DNA from: RECO01 sp050485385
Lineage (GTDB): Bacteria; Pseudomonadota; Alphaproteobacteria; Geminicoccales; Geminicoccaceae
Direction of reading: 5' to 3'
NCBI GenBank assembly: GCA_050485385.1
Contig: JBJHBG010000128.1
Span: 1-12,118, forward strand
Length of the DNA: 12,118 bases
Shown: positions 1-6,737 of the stretch, piece after piece
Layout of the letters: each line of letters begins with the position of its first letter
Numbering within the stretch: position 1 is the stretch's first letter
Notes under the pieces: model-generated
What the model was told of the DNA's origin: nothing
Seen by the model: the letters and a program-made list of their open reading frames with translations, nothing else
Database searches by the model: none
Translations under genes and position numbers: made by a program

Positions 1-119
1 AGGCCGACCTCGACGCCTGGCTCCACCACTACAACCGCGAACGGCCGCATCTCGGCTACCGCAATCAGGGCCGGAGACCCTGGGACACGATCCAGCAGTT
101 CGTCAGCCAAGGAGGTTAA
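1..119 (+). CDS. IS481-type transposase, C-terminal end only (5' part outside window)
   Basis: Reading from base 3, 38 codons end in TAA at 117-119. The peptide contains LDAWLHHYNRERPHLGY followed by GRRPWDT, the typical end of the DDE integrase core (rve) domain of IS481-type transposases, where the last helix carries the YNxxRPHxGY motif. The catalytic DDE residues would lie upstream of the window, so whether the enzyme is intact cannot be judged. The strand runs toward the catabolic genes. An IS3-family orfB protein has a similar tail and is the main alternative; the GRRP word favours IS481. Confidence 0.8.
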   Translation, partial: ADLDAWLHHYNRERPHLGYRNQGRRPWDTIQQFVSQGG

Positions 120-135
120 GAGGACAGTTAAGTCC
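1..135 (+). mobile_element. Right-hand end of an insertion sequence (boundary approximate)
   Basis: The transposase tail at the left edge implies an IS element whose terminal inverted repeat should lie shortly after the stop codon at 119. Just downstream is a small dyad, GGAC (122-125), AGTTAA, GTCC (132-135), and TTAAG occurs twice (116-120 and 128-132). Neither can be confirmed as the true end, because the other end of the element is outside the window. The boundary given is therefore a guess; the presence of the element is inferred from the protein. Confidence 0.45.
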
Positions 136-461
136 GTCAAGGGCCGAGGGCAGTCCTACGTGCGGCCAGGATAGGGGCGGGGGCAGGAGGGCCGTTGGGC
201 TGGTGTGGTGGCGGATCGCCTGGGGCGGCGCGACCGGATCGTGACCGAGGCCCGTGGTGCGGTGCCGGGTGGACGGGACGATCTAGGAATTTCGACCTGC
301 TCGTGCTATCCTCGCGGTGCTCTTGGGACTTCGCTGCGCCACGGTCGTGCCCGCCCGACTCCGGCATTGCCGAACGAACCCAGAACCGCCTTTCTTTCCT
401 CCCCATCAACCACTTGCCGGACGATGCAGCCCCGCACCGCCGCCCGCCCGCCACCGACGAC
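136..461. other. Non-coding stretch with no supported gene
   Basis: This stretch lies between the transposase tail and the terminator of the ycaC unit. Several reading frames stay open here, but their translations are rich in Arg, Pro and Ala, lack any recognisable motif, and have no good ribosome binding site. They look like the usual by-products of GC-rich DNA. No RNA gene, repeat or clear promoter was seen. It may hold a degraded remnant or the far flank of the IS insertion. Confidence 0.5.
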
Positions 462-486
462 AAAAAGGGACGGCGGTAGCCGTCCC
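462..486 (-). terminator. Rho-independent terminator of the pirin-ycaC unit
   Basis: A perfect 8-bp stem, GGGACGGC (467-474) and GCCGTCCC (479-486), encloses the 4-base loop GGTA. An outer A-T pair (466/487) extends it. On the plus strand five A residues (462-466) precede it, so on the minus strand the hairpin is followed by TTTTT, the layout of an intrinsic terminator. It lies 55 bp beyond the ycaC stop codon and marks the end of that transcript. Confidence 0.85.
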
Positions 487-493
487 TCGGGGT

Positions 494-514
494 GCAGGGG
501 CCGAAAGCCCCTGC
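494..514 (-). repeat. Second hairpin between ycaC and its terminator
   Basis: GCAGGGGC (494-501) and GCCCCTGC (507-514) form a perfect 8-bp stem around CGAAA. It has no T-tract of its own. On the minus strand it lies just upstream of the terminator at 462-486, so the ycaC mRNA would end in two tandem hairpins. A role in 3' end stability or as a back-up terminator is inference. Confidence 0.5.
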
Positions 515-540
515 GTTCCGTTCCTTTCCCTTCCCGTCGC

Positions 541-1164
541 TCAGCCGCTGGTGAACTTGGTGTGGCTGTTGATCAGGTTGCGGTAGTCGGGGATGTGGTT
601 GGCGAACAGCGTGCCGAGGCCTTCGACGTCGTTGCGCCAGTCGCGGTGCAGTTCGCAGGCGACGCCGAACCAGGTCATGAGTTGCGCGCCGGCTTCGGCC
701 ATGCGGCTCCAGGCGGCGTGGCGGGTGACCTCGTTGAAGGTGCCCGAGGCGTCGGTGACGACGAACACGTCGTAGCCCTCTTCGATGGCCGACAGCGCCG
801 GGAAGGCGACGCACACTTCGGTCACCACGCCGGCGACGATCAGTTGCTTGCGGCCGGTGGCCTTGACGGCGGCGACGAAGTCTTCGTTGTCCCAGGCATT
901 GATCTGGCCGGGGCGGGCGATGTAGGGCGCGTCGGGGAAGGTTGCCTTCAGTTCCGGCACGAGCGGCCCGTTCGGCCCGTCCTCGAAGCTGGTGGTGAGG
1001 ATGGTCGGCAGCTCGAAGTATTTGGCCAAATCGGCCAGCGCCAGCACGTTGGTCTCGAACTTGTCCGGGTCGAAGTCGCGCACCAGCGACAAGAGGCCCG
1101 TCTGGTGGTCGACCAGCAGCACGGCCGCGGCGTTCTTGTCGAGGCGAAGGTAGGGCTTGGTCAT
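541..1164 (-). CDS. ycaC: YcaC-type isochorismatase-fold hydrolase
   Basis: The 207-residue protein is a cysteine hydrolase of the isochorismatase-like superfamily. It closely resembles E. coli YcaC from memory of that sequence: MTKPYxRLDKN at the N-terminus, LLVDHQ, AGVVTEVCVAF, VFVVTDASGTFNE and the C-terminal HIPDYRNL. Asp19 and Cys118 are the expected catalytic acid and nucleophile, and Arg84 sits where a basic third residue is expected. The fold is cytosolic and YcaC forms large oligomers; its physiological substrate is not established. The ATG at 1164-1162 follows AAGGAG at normal spacing. It lies 69 bp downstream of pirin on the same strand and ends before a strong terminator, so the two genes probably share a transcript. 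This is the likely output of the HxlR-controlled module. Confidence 0.93.
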   Translation of the reverse strand: MTKPYLRLDKNAAAVLLVDHQTGLLSLVRDFDPDKFETNVLALADLAKYFELPTILTTSFEDGPNGPLVPELKATFPDAPYIARPGQINAWDNEDFVAAVKATGRKQLIVAGVVTEVCVAFPALSAIEEGYDVFVVTDASGTFNEVTRHAAWSRMAEAGAQLMTWFGVACELHRDWRNDVEGLGTLFANHIPDYRNLINSHTKFTSG

Positions 1165-1233
1165 GTCACGCTCCTTGGCGGGGTCCGCTTTCGGCCCCGG
1201 CGGGTTGGGGGCGGCGCCGCCGCCGCCCGGTCA

Positions 1234-2097
1234 TCATGCCACACGGCCAAAGCGACCGCTCTCGAAGTCGTCGAACGCTCGGCGCAGGTCGGCCTCGCTC
1301 GTCATCACGAACGGACCCCGGCCGGCCACCGGCTCGTCCAACGGCGCGCCGGTCAGCACCAAAAACGTCGCGTCGCCGTCGGCGTGGACGCCGACGGCCG
1401 TCCCCTCGCGCGCGAAGCGCAGCACTTCCGCCGCACCGACGGGCTGCGCGCCGTTGACCGTCACGTGCCCGGTGAGCACCGCGAGCATGGCGGTGTGCCC
1501 GGCCGGCAGGGCGAGCGTCGCGTCCGCGTCGCGCGTCAGCCGCGCGTCCCAGAGGTTCAGGGGCGTCGCGGTTCGGGCCGGCCCGGCGATGCCGTCGAGG
1601 CTGCCGGCGACGACGCGCACGGTGCCGGCACCTGCGGGCAGGGCCACGCTCGGGATGTCGGCTGCACGGAGCGTCTGGTAGCGCGGCGCCGTCGCCTTGT
1701 CCGCCGCCGGCAGGTTCACCCAGAGCTGGACCATGCGGAACGGTCCGCCGGTCTTGGTGAAGCCCGGCGCGTGGCGTTCCTCGTGCAGAATGCCGGCGCC
1801 GGCCGTCATCCACTGCACGTCGCCGGGGCCGACCGTGCCCGCGTTGCCGGCGGAATCGCGGTGCGCGACCTCGCCGTCGTAGACGATGGTGACGGTCTCG
1901 AAGCCGCGATGCGGATGTTCGCCCACGCCGCGCGACCGCTCGGCCGGCTCGAACACGAAGGGGCCCGCGTAGTCGAGCAGCAGGAAGGGGCTGAGCGCCG
2001 CGGCATTCGCGCCATAGTGGAACAGAGAGCGCACCGGAAAGCCGTCGCCCACCCAATGTTCGCCGTGCGGTCGCATGACCTCGACGATCCGTTTCAT
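1234..2097 (-). CDS. Pirin family protein
   Basis: The 287-residue protein is a bicupin of the pirin family. The N-terminal cupin carries the metal-binding set His61 and His63 (GEHPHRGFET), His105 and Glu107 (GAGILHEE), matching the two-His plus His/Glu arrangement of characterised pirins. The C-terminal cupin spans roughly residues 165-270. Some bacterial pirins have quercetin 2,3-dioxygenase activity and others act as protein partners, so the substrate here is open. Length is normal and no truncation is seen. The ATG at 2097-2095 follows GAGGAG with a 7-base spacer. The gene is first in the minus-strand unit with ycaC and is divergent from the HxlR regulator, a common arrangement for electrophile or redox-stress modules. 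Confidence 0.94.
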   Translation of the reverse strand: MKRIVEVMRPHGEHWVGDGFPVRSLFHYGANAAALSPFLLLDYAGPFVFEPAERSRGVGEHPHRGFETVTIVYDGEVAHRDSAGNAGTVGPGDVQWMTAGAGILHEERHAPGFTKTGGPFRMVQLWVNLPAADKATAPRYQTLRAADIPSVALPAGAGTVRVVAGSLDGIAGPARTATPLNLWDARLTRDADATLALPAGHTAMLAVLTGHVTVNGAQPVGAAEVLRFAREGTAVGVHADGDATFLVLTGAPLDEPVAGRGPFVMTSEADLRRAFDDFESGRFGRVA

Positions 2098-2117
2098 GGT
2101 CCGTCTCCTCGAACGTG

Positions 2118-2144
2118 GCGGGCTGCGGCGATGTCCGCACCCGC
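2118..2144. promoter_or_regulatory. Bulged dyad in the pirin/hxlR divergent promoter gap
   Basis: The 79-bp gap between the divergent start codons contains GCGGG (2118-2122), one unpaired C, TGCGG (2124-2128), a CGATGT spacer, then CCGCA (2135-2139) and CCCGC (2140-2144). These form ten pairs with a single bulge. The position suits an operator for the adjacent HxlR protein acting on both promoters. It could instead be a hairpin in the pirin 5' leader. GC-rich DNA yields such dyads by chance fairly often. Confidence 0.35.
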
Positions 2145-2176
2145 GTCGTCTTGCTGGCGGGGGATTAGGGGCGCAT

Positions 2177-2608
2177 ATGTACGAGCCGCAAGTACGGTCC
2201 TTGGGGATACCGCCCGTGTCGACACGCCCCGGCTGCCCGACGGAGACGACGCTGGAGCTGATCTCCGGCCGCTGGAAGGCGATGGTGATCTACTGGCTGT
2301 TGCAGGAGCCGCGCCGCTTCAACCGCCTGCAGCGCGACCTCGGCGGCATCACGCATCGCACGCTGGCGCGTCAACTCCGCGAGATGGAGGCCGACGGCCT
2401 GGTCGCGCGCCGGGACTTCGGCGAGATCCCCCCGCGGGTCGAGTATCGCCTCACCCCGCTCGGCCGGTCGCTGGAGCCGATCCTCATGGCCATGCACGAA
2501 TGGGCCGTCGCGCACGGCGACAGCGCCCGGCCAACGCCTGCGGTCGGCGATCCGGCACAGGGTCGGCAGAGGGACGGGGCAGGGCGGGGTGAGTTGGCCC
2601 CCCCCTGA
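2177..2608 (+). CDS. HxlR-family winged-helix transcriptional regulator
   Basis: The 143-residue protein has the HxlR signature: Cys20 in the PGCPTETTLELISGRW region, then a winged helix-turn-helix (about 27-115) with recognition helix ITHRTLARQLREMEADGL (58-75) and a wing near 78-92. HxlR proteins bind DNA as dimers, and the Cys near the N-terminus is the redox or electrophile sensor in characterised relatives. The ATG at 2177 is preferred because it puts the conserved Cys at the usual distance. An upstream in-frame ATG at 2075 would lie inside the pirin coding region and add an Arg-rich tail-like extension. The last 28 residues are low-complexity and dispensable-looking. Divergence from pirin-ycaC points to local control of that unit and probably autoregulation. 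Nothing ties it to the TRAP operon, although it is transcribed toward it. Confidence 0.9.
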   Translation: MYEPQVRSLGIPPVSTRPGCPTETTLELISGRWKAMVIYWLLQEPRRFNRLQRDLGGITHRTLARQLREMEADGLVARRDFGEIPPRVEYRLTPLGRSLEPILMAMHEWAVAHGDSARPTPAVGDPAQGRQRDGAGRGELAPP

Positions 2609-2614
2609 CGTCGA

Positions 2615-2637
2615 CACCGTCCTGCGCGCGGACGGTG
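2615..2637 (+). terminator. Hairpin after the HxlR gene, possible terminator
   Basis: CACCGTCC (2615-2622) and GGACGGTG (2630-2637) form a perfect 8-bp stem around a 7-base loop, starting 7 bases after the hxlR stop codon. No T-run follows, so it is not a textbook intrinsic terminator. It could still end or stabilise the hxlR transcript. Its right arm overlaps the first base pairs of the shared TGGCATGCAAG motif. Confidence 0.4.
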
Positions 2638-2648
2638 GCATGCAAGGC
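2636..2648 (-). promoter_or_regulatory. Shared operator-like motif, copy 1 (inverted)
   Basis: TGGCATGCAAGGC here is the exact reverse complement of GCCTTGCATGCCA at 9827-9839, and 11 of the 13 bases also match copy 2 at 2759. It lies 28 bp after the hxlR stop and 194 bp before the first dctP start. A distal copy opposite in orientation to the proximal one is a layout used by repressors that bind two sites. Confidence 0.45.
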
Positions 2649-2744
2649 TTCGGGCACGGATCGGCTTCGATGGTTGGCCGGCCTTTTTCGCCAAAACGGC
2701 GCACGACTTGTCGTCGGCCGGGAGCGGACGAAGCCGATGCGCAG

Positions 2745-2770
2745 TTGACCGAGGTAATCTTGCATGCCAA
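2745..2770 (+). promoter_or_regulatory. Shared operator-like motif, copy 2, with candidate -35 box, upstream of first dctP
   Basis: CTTGCATGCCAA (2759-2770) is identical to 9829-9840. It ends 73 bases (counted from the 11-bp core) before the dctP ATG. TTGACC at 2745-2750 is a plausible -35 element. No convincing -10 box was found at the expected distance, so the transcription start is unknown. If the -35 call is right, the motif lies between -35 and the start site, where bound protein would block polymerase. Confidence 0.5.
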
Positions 2771-2842
2771 AAAGACCGGCAAGGTTGGCGGCAGGACGGC
2801 TTGGTCGTATCGTCGACCGTCCACAGCCAGGGAGGCAGTGAA

Positions 2843-3838
2843 ATGCGCAACGGCGCGAAGGGTATGCTTACGGCGGCGTTCGCCGTCGCCATGGTCGGCG
2901 GCGCGGTCGTTGCTTCGGCGCAGGCGTTCGAGATTCAGGCCGGTACCACCAGCCCGCCGGGCAACGTGCAGTCGCTCTCGCTCGACGAGTTCGCCGAGCG
3001 GGTCAACGCCCGCGTCGGCGACGTCGCCACCGTCGAGGTCTACCACTCGAGTCAGCTCGGCAGCGACGAGGAGATGCTGCAGAAGATCCGGCTCGGCACC
3101 CAGGACATCTCCCAGCCCTCGACCATCATGTCGACGCTGGTGCCCGAGTTCGGGCTGTTCGACCTGCCCTATCTGGTCGCCAGCCGCGAGCACATGCAGT
3201 GCATCATCGACGAGATCGTCTGGCCGGTGCTCGCCCCCAAGGCCGAGGCCCGCGGCGCCAAGATCATCGGCGTGTGGGAGAACGGCTTCCGCCACATCAC
3301 CAACTCGATCCGGCCGATCGTGACGCCCGAGGACCTGCGCGGCGTGAAGCTCCGCACCCCGCAAGGTGTGTGGCGCGTGCGGATGTTCGAGGCCTATGGC
3401 GCCAACCCGACGCCGTTGGCCTTCGCAGAGGTGTTCGTCGCCCTGCAGACCGGCGTCATGGACGGCCAGGAGAACCCCTACGTCAACATCGCGGCCGGCC
3501 GCTTCCAGGAGGTGCAGCGCTACCTGACCGAGACCCGGCACGTCTACACGCCGAGCTTCCCGGTCGTCAGCGTTCGCGCCTTCGAGCGCTATCCCGAGGA
3601 GGTGCAGCAGGCGATCCTGGAGGAGGGCCGCGCACTGACGCCGTGGGTGTTCGAACTCGCCGAGCGGATGGAGAACGAGGTCCGCGACCAACTCATCGCC
3701 GACGGCATGGAGTTCAACGAGTCCGATCGTGAGGCGTTCGTGGCGGCCAGCCAGCCGGTCTACGACATGTTCGCCAACGAGGTGCCCGGCGGGCGCGAAC
3801 TGATCGACCAGGCGCTCGCCCTGGCCGACGGCTGCTGA
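2843..3838 (+). CDS. dctP: TRAP transporter solute-binding protein DctP (system 1)
   Basis: The 331-residue periplasmic binding protein begins with a signal peptide (positive RNGAK, hydrophobic 8-25, likely cleavage after ASAQA near residue 28). The DctP fold follows: Arg150 in ENGFRHITNS, Arg171 in GVKLRTP (the conserved Arg that pairs with the substrate carboxylate in this family), and LQTGVMDGQENP at 201-212. These mark an organic-acid binder; the precise ligand cannot be read. The ATG at 2843 is chosen because GGGAGG lies 8 bases upstream and it starts the signal peptide; a longer frame to 2708 would bury it. It is the first gene of the catabolic operon, followed by a hairpin and then dctQ. 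Confidence 0.95.
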   Translation: MRNGAKGMLTAAFAVAMVGGAVVASAQAFEIQAGTTSPPGNVQSLSLDEFAERVNARVGDVATVEVYHSSQLGSDEEMLQKIRLGTQDISQPSTIMSTLVPEFGLFDLPYLVASREHMQCIIDEIVWPVLAPKAEARGAKIIGVWENGFRHITNSIRPIVTPEDLRGVKLRTPQGVWRVRMFEAYGANPTPLAFAEVFVALQTGVMDGQENPYVNIAAGRFQEVQRYLTETRHVYTPSFPVVSVRAFERYPEEVQQAILEEGRALTPWVFELAERMENEVRDQLIADGMEFNESDREAFVAASQPVYDMFANEVPGGRELIDQALALADGC

Positions 3839-3851
3839 ACCCCGGGGCGGC

Positions 3852-3870
3852 GATCGCGGGGACCGCGATC
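3852..3870 (+). repeat. Intercistronic hairpin between dctP and dctQ
   Basis: GATCGCGG (3852-3859) and CCGCGATC (3863-3870) form a perfect 8-bp stem with the 3-base loop GGA, 13 bases after the dctP stop. There is no T-run, so it is unlikely to be a full terminator. Hairpins after binding-protein genes are known in transport operons to protect the upstream mRNA and keep binding protein in excess over permease. That role is inferred here. Confidence 0.6.
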
Positions 3871-3902
3871 CTGGTGCCCGCGTCGCTGCCCACGGAGGTT
3901 GC

Positions 3903-4430
3903 ATGAAAGCGCTCGCCCTGTTGCGGAACACGCTGGACAGGCTGCTCGTCGTCGTCTGCCTGACCCTGATGACGGCGATGGCCGGGGTGGTCATCTCGGC
4001 GGTGATCTGGCGCACGGCCGGCGCCTCCTTCACCTGGTACGACGAGGTGGCGTCGGTGATGCTCTGCTGGATCACCTATTACGGTGCTGCGTTGGCCGCA
4101 CTCCGCCGCGCGCATTTGGGCTTTCCCACCATCGCCGCGCTCTTGCCGCCGCCGATCCGGTTGGCGGTCCTGTTGGTGACCGAGGGCGTGGTCCTCTTCT
4201 TCTTCGTGATGATGGCGTATTTCGGCGTGCAGGTGATCGACCTGCTCCAGGGCGACACCCTGATCTCGCTGCCATGGGTCAAGGTGGAGTTCGTGATGTC
4301 GGTCATCCCGATCGGCGCCGTGCTCTTCATCGTCGCCGAACTCACCACCCTTCCGGACAAGGTGCGCGAGGCGTGGACCGGCAGTCCGCCCGGTGAGGGT
4401 GAGCATCCGGTGGAGGCGACCACCCGATGA
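3903..4430 (+). CDS. dctQ: TRAP transporter small permease DctQ (system 1)
   Basis: The 175-residue inner-membrane protein has four predicted membrane segments (about 13-36, 47-66, 86-110, 126-148), the standard DctQ topology. WYDEVA near residue 45 corresponds to the conserved W-x-D/E-E element before the second segment. DctQ partners the large DctM subunit and helps position the binding protein. The ATG at 3903 follows CGGAGG closely. The stop overlaps the dctM start in an ATGA (4427-4430), so the two permease subunits are translationally coupled. The hydrophilic tail after residue 150 is unremarkable. Confidence 0.93.
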   Translation: MKALALLRNTLDRLLVVVCLTLMTAMAGVVISAVIWRTAGASFTWYDEVASVMLCWITYYGAALAALRRAHLGFPTIAALLPPPIRLAVLLVTEGVVLFFFVMMAYFGVQVIDLLQGDTLISLPWVKVEFVMSVIPIGAVLFIVAELTTLPDKVREAWTGSPPGEGEHPVEATTR

Positions 4431-5710
4431 GCCCGCTCGTGATGCTCGCCATCTTCTTCGTGCTGGTGCTGTTGAACACGCCGATCGCGGTGGCACTCGG
4501 GTTCGTGGCGATGGTCGCCTATTGGGTGACCTTCAGCTTCGACGGCCTGATGAACATGGCGATCAGCCTCTATCAGGGCGCGCGGAGCTTTCCGCTGATC
4601 GCCATTCCGCTGTTCGTGCTGGCCGGCGCCATCATGAACACGACGGGCATCTCGAGGCGGCTGATCGCCTTCGTGTCGGCCATCGTCGGCTTCGTGCGCG
4701 GTGGGCTGGCGATGGTCAACATCGGCACCTCGCTGTTCTTCGCCGAGATCTCGGGCTCGGCCGTGGCCGACGTCGCCGCCATCGGCTCGATCCTGATGCC
4801 GGCGATGAAGAAGCGCGGCTATCCGGCCAACTTCACCGCCGCAATCACCAGTTCCTCCGCCTCGCTCGCCATCATCATCCCGCCGTCGATCCCGATGATC
4901 CTGTACGGGGCGATGACCGACACCTCGATCGTGCAGCTGTTCGTGGCCGGTATCATTCCGGGCCTGATCGGTGCTGCCTTGATGTTCCTCCTCGCCTACG
5001 GCTTCGCCGTTCGCTACAACTTCCCGGTCGAGGAAACCTTCCAGCTCCGCCGCGTCTGGCAGACCTTCAAGGAAGCGTTCTGGGCGCTCCTGGTCCCGGT
5101 GATCATCCTGGGCGGCATCTTCGGTGGCATCTTCACCGCCACCGAGGCGGCGGGTCTCGCCGTGCTGGTGGCCCTGATCGTCGGTGCGTTCGTCTATCGC
5201 GAACTGGACTTCCGCTCGCTCCTGACCGCCATGACCGACGGCGTCATCCAGACGGCGGTGGTGATGCTGCTGGTCGCCGTCTCGGCCTTTCTCGGCCTCT
5301 ACCTGACGCAGACGCGCGTACCGCAGCAGTTGACGGCGTTCATGCTCGGCGTCAGCCAGGACCCGATCCTGATCCTCGCCATGCTGAACGTGCTGTTCCT
5401 CGTCGTCGGCATGTTCCTCCATGGGGCCGCGGCGATCATCCTGGTGGTGCCCATCGTCATGCCGATCGCCAACGCCATCGGCGTCGATCCGGTGCAGTTC
5501 GGCATCATCGTCACGCTCAACATCGCCATCGGCCAGCAGACGCCGCCGGTCGCCAGCGTCTTGATGACGGCCTGTTCCATCGCCAAGGCCGACGTCTGGG
5601 ACGTGACCAAGGTCAACGTCTGGTTCATCGGCGTGCTGTTGCTGCTTTTGATCCTCGTGACCTACGTGCCCTACGTCTCCCTGGTGCTGGTCGAGATGTT
5701 CTATCGATGA
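4427..5710 (+). CDS. dctM: TRAP transporter large permease DctM (system 1)
   Basis: The 427-residue protein is a full-length DctM of the ion transporter superfamily, the transport subunit that drives uptake with a sodium or proton gradient. It has about a dozen hydrophobic segments and the family landmarks FPLIAIPLFVLAGAIMN (55-71), FFAEISGSAVADVAAIG (104-120) and PPSIPMILYG (152-161). A second pseudo-symmetrical half carries GQQTPP near residue 370. The start overlaps the dctQ stop by 4 bp. The stop lies 10 bp before the PdxA-like gene and the TGA abuts that gene's ribosome site, so translation probably continues through. Confidence 0.96.
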   Translation: MSPLVMLAIFFVLVLLNTPIAVALGFVAMVAYWVTFSFDGLMNMAISLYQGARSFPLIAIPLFVLAGAIMNTTGISRRLIAFVSAIVGFVRGGLAMVNIGTSLFFAEISGSAVADVAAIGSILMPAMKKRGYPANFTAAITSSSASLAIIIPPSIPMILYGAMTDTSIVQLFVAGIIPGLIGAALMFLLAYGFAVRYNFPVEETFQLRRVWQTFKEAFWALLVPVIILGGIFGGIFTATEAAGLAVLVALIVGAFVYRELDFRSLLTAMTDGVIQTAVVMLLVAVSAFLGLYLTQTRVPQQLTAFMLGVSQDPILILAMLNVLFLVVGMFLHGAAAIILVVPIVMPIANAIGVDPVQFGIIVTLNIAIGQQTPPVASVLMTACSIAKADVWDVTKVNVWFIGVLLLLLILVTYVPYVSLVLVEMFYR

Positions 5711-5720
5711 GGAGACGACC

Positions 5721-6722
5721 ATGACGACGCGTCTCGCCTGGGTGATGGGCGATCCCGCCGGCGTCGGCGCCGAGCTGATGGCGGGGCTGCTGGCGGAGGC
5801 GGAACTGCCGGGCGATGCCAAGGTGGTGGTCATCGGCGACCGCCGCGTGCTGCGCGCCGGGGAGGTGATCATGGGCGTCCACCTCGACCTGCCCGTGGTG
5901 ACCGACCTGGAGGCGGCGCTTGCCAGCAACGCGCCGGTGGTGGTGCTCGACCTCGCCAATCTCGACCCCGCCGCCATCGAGCGCGGTACGGCCTCGGCCG
6001 CGGGCGGTGCCTCGGTGCTGGAGAACCTCCGCCTGGCCATGCGGCTCGCCCGCGAGGGACGGGTCGACGCGGTCACCTTCACGCCGTTCAACAAGCAAGC
6101 ACTCAAGCTCGGCGGCAACCCGTTCAACGACGAGCTGGAGTTCATGCTGCACGAGTTGGGCGTGGAGGACGTGGTCGGCGAGTTCAACGTCGCCGATGCG
6201 CTCTGGAACGCGCGGGTCACCTCGCACGTGCCGCTGCGCGAGGTGGCGGGCCTCTTGAGCGTCGAGCGCATCGTCGAGCGGCTTCGCCTCACCGACCGCA
6301 CCATGCAGGCCGCCGGCATCGCCGCCCCCCGCATCGCCGTTGCAGCCTTGAACCCGCACGCCGGCGAGGGCGGGGCCTTCGGCCACGAGGACATGGAGAT
6401 CATCGCGCCCGCCGTCGCCGAGGCCAAGGCGCTCGGGCTGCGGGTCGAGGGGCCGTTTCCGTCGGACACGGTGTTCCTGCGTGCCCGCGACGGGCACTAC
6501 GACGCGGTGCTCACGATGTTCCACGACCAGGGTCAGATCGCGATCAAGCTGCTGGGTTTCGACAAGGGCGTGACCGTGCTCGCCGGCCTGCCCGTGCCGA
6601 TCACCACGCCGGCCCACGGCACCGCCTACGATATCGCGGGTACCGCCAAGGCCAATCCCGAGCCGACGCGACGTGCGTTCGCCATGGCCTGCGCGCTGGC
6701 CGCTGCCCAGCGGGCGCACTGA
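5721..6722 (+). CDS. PdxA-family NAD-dependent dehydrogenase, divergent substrate site
   Basis: The 333-residue protein has the PdxA fold: GDPAGVG at 10-16, NPHAGEGG at 211-218, MFHDQG at 266-271 and AHGTAYDIAG at 298-307. The three metal-binding histidines of PdxA align as His169, His213 and His268. PdxA enzymes oxidise a hydroxy acid at an alcohol carbon, usually with decarboxylation. Relatives act on 4-phospho-hydroxythreonine, on phosphorylated erythronate/threonate, and on the terephthalate cis-diol. Aligned by eye with E. coli PdxA, the substrate-binding GHTE is replaced by DELE (residues 137-140), TGPVHK by FTPFNK (120-125) and DHGT by AHGT. It is therefore unlikely to serve vitamin B6 synthesis. 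No DUF1537 kinase, the usual partner of PdxA2, is nearby. The ATG follows GAGGAG, 10 bp after dctM. Its position between transporter and acyl-CoA genes suggests a catabolic hydroxy-acid dehydrogenase. Confidence 0.88.
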   Translation: MTTRLAWVMGDPAGVGAELMAGLLAEAELPGDAKVVVIGDRRVLRAGEVIMGVHLDLPVVTDLEAALASNAPVVVLDLANLDPAAIERGTASAAGGASVLENLRLAMRLAREGRVDAVTFTPFNKQALKLGGNPFNDELEFMLHELGVEDVVGEFNVADALWNARVTSHVPLREVAGLLSVERIVERLRLTDRTMQAAGIAAPRIAVAALNPHAGEGGAFGHEDMEIIAPAVAEAKALGLRVEGPFPSDTVFLRARDGHYDAVLTMFHDQGQIAIKLLGFDKGVTVLAGLPVPITTPAHGTAYDIAGTAKANPEPTRRAFAMACALAAAQRAH

Positions 6723-6737
6723 ACCGAGAGAGGCATC

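Noticed and set aside
195..479. Possible small plus-strand gene (94 codons) downstream of the IS
   Set aside because: No ribosome site, no recognisable motif, and it runs into the minus-strand terminator hairpin.
2075..2176. A 34-residue N-terminal extension of the HxlR protein
   Set aside because: It would begin inside the pirin coding region, cover the divergent promoter, and add Arg-rich residues absent from the family.
205..2592. A 795-codon plus-strand open frame across the ycaC-pirin region
   Set aside because: It is antisense to two confidently identified genes and Arg/Gly/Ala-rich with no motif; GC-rich codon bias keeps the frame open.
2708..2842. A 45-residue N-terminal extension of the first DctP
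   Set aside because: It would bury the signal peptide and span the operator-like motif; the ATG at 2843 has a proper ribosome site.
4079..6469. A 796-codon minus-strand open frame opposite dctQ, dctM and the PdxA-like gene
   Set aside because: Low-complexity His/Asp/Arg-rich translation with no domain, lying over clear family members on the other strand.
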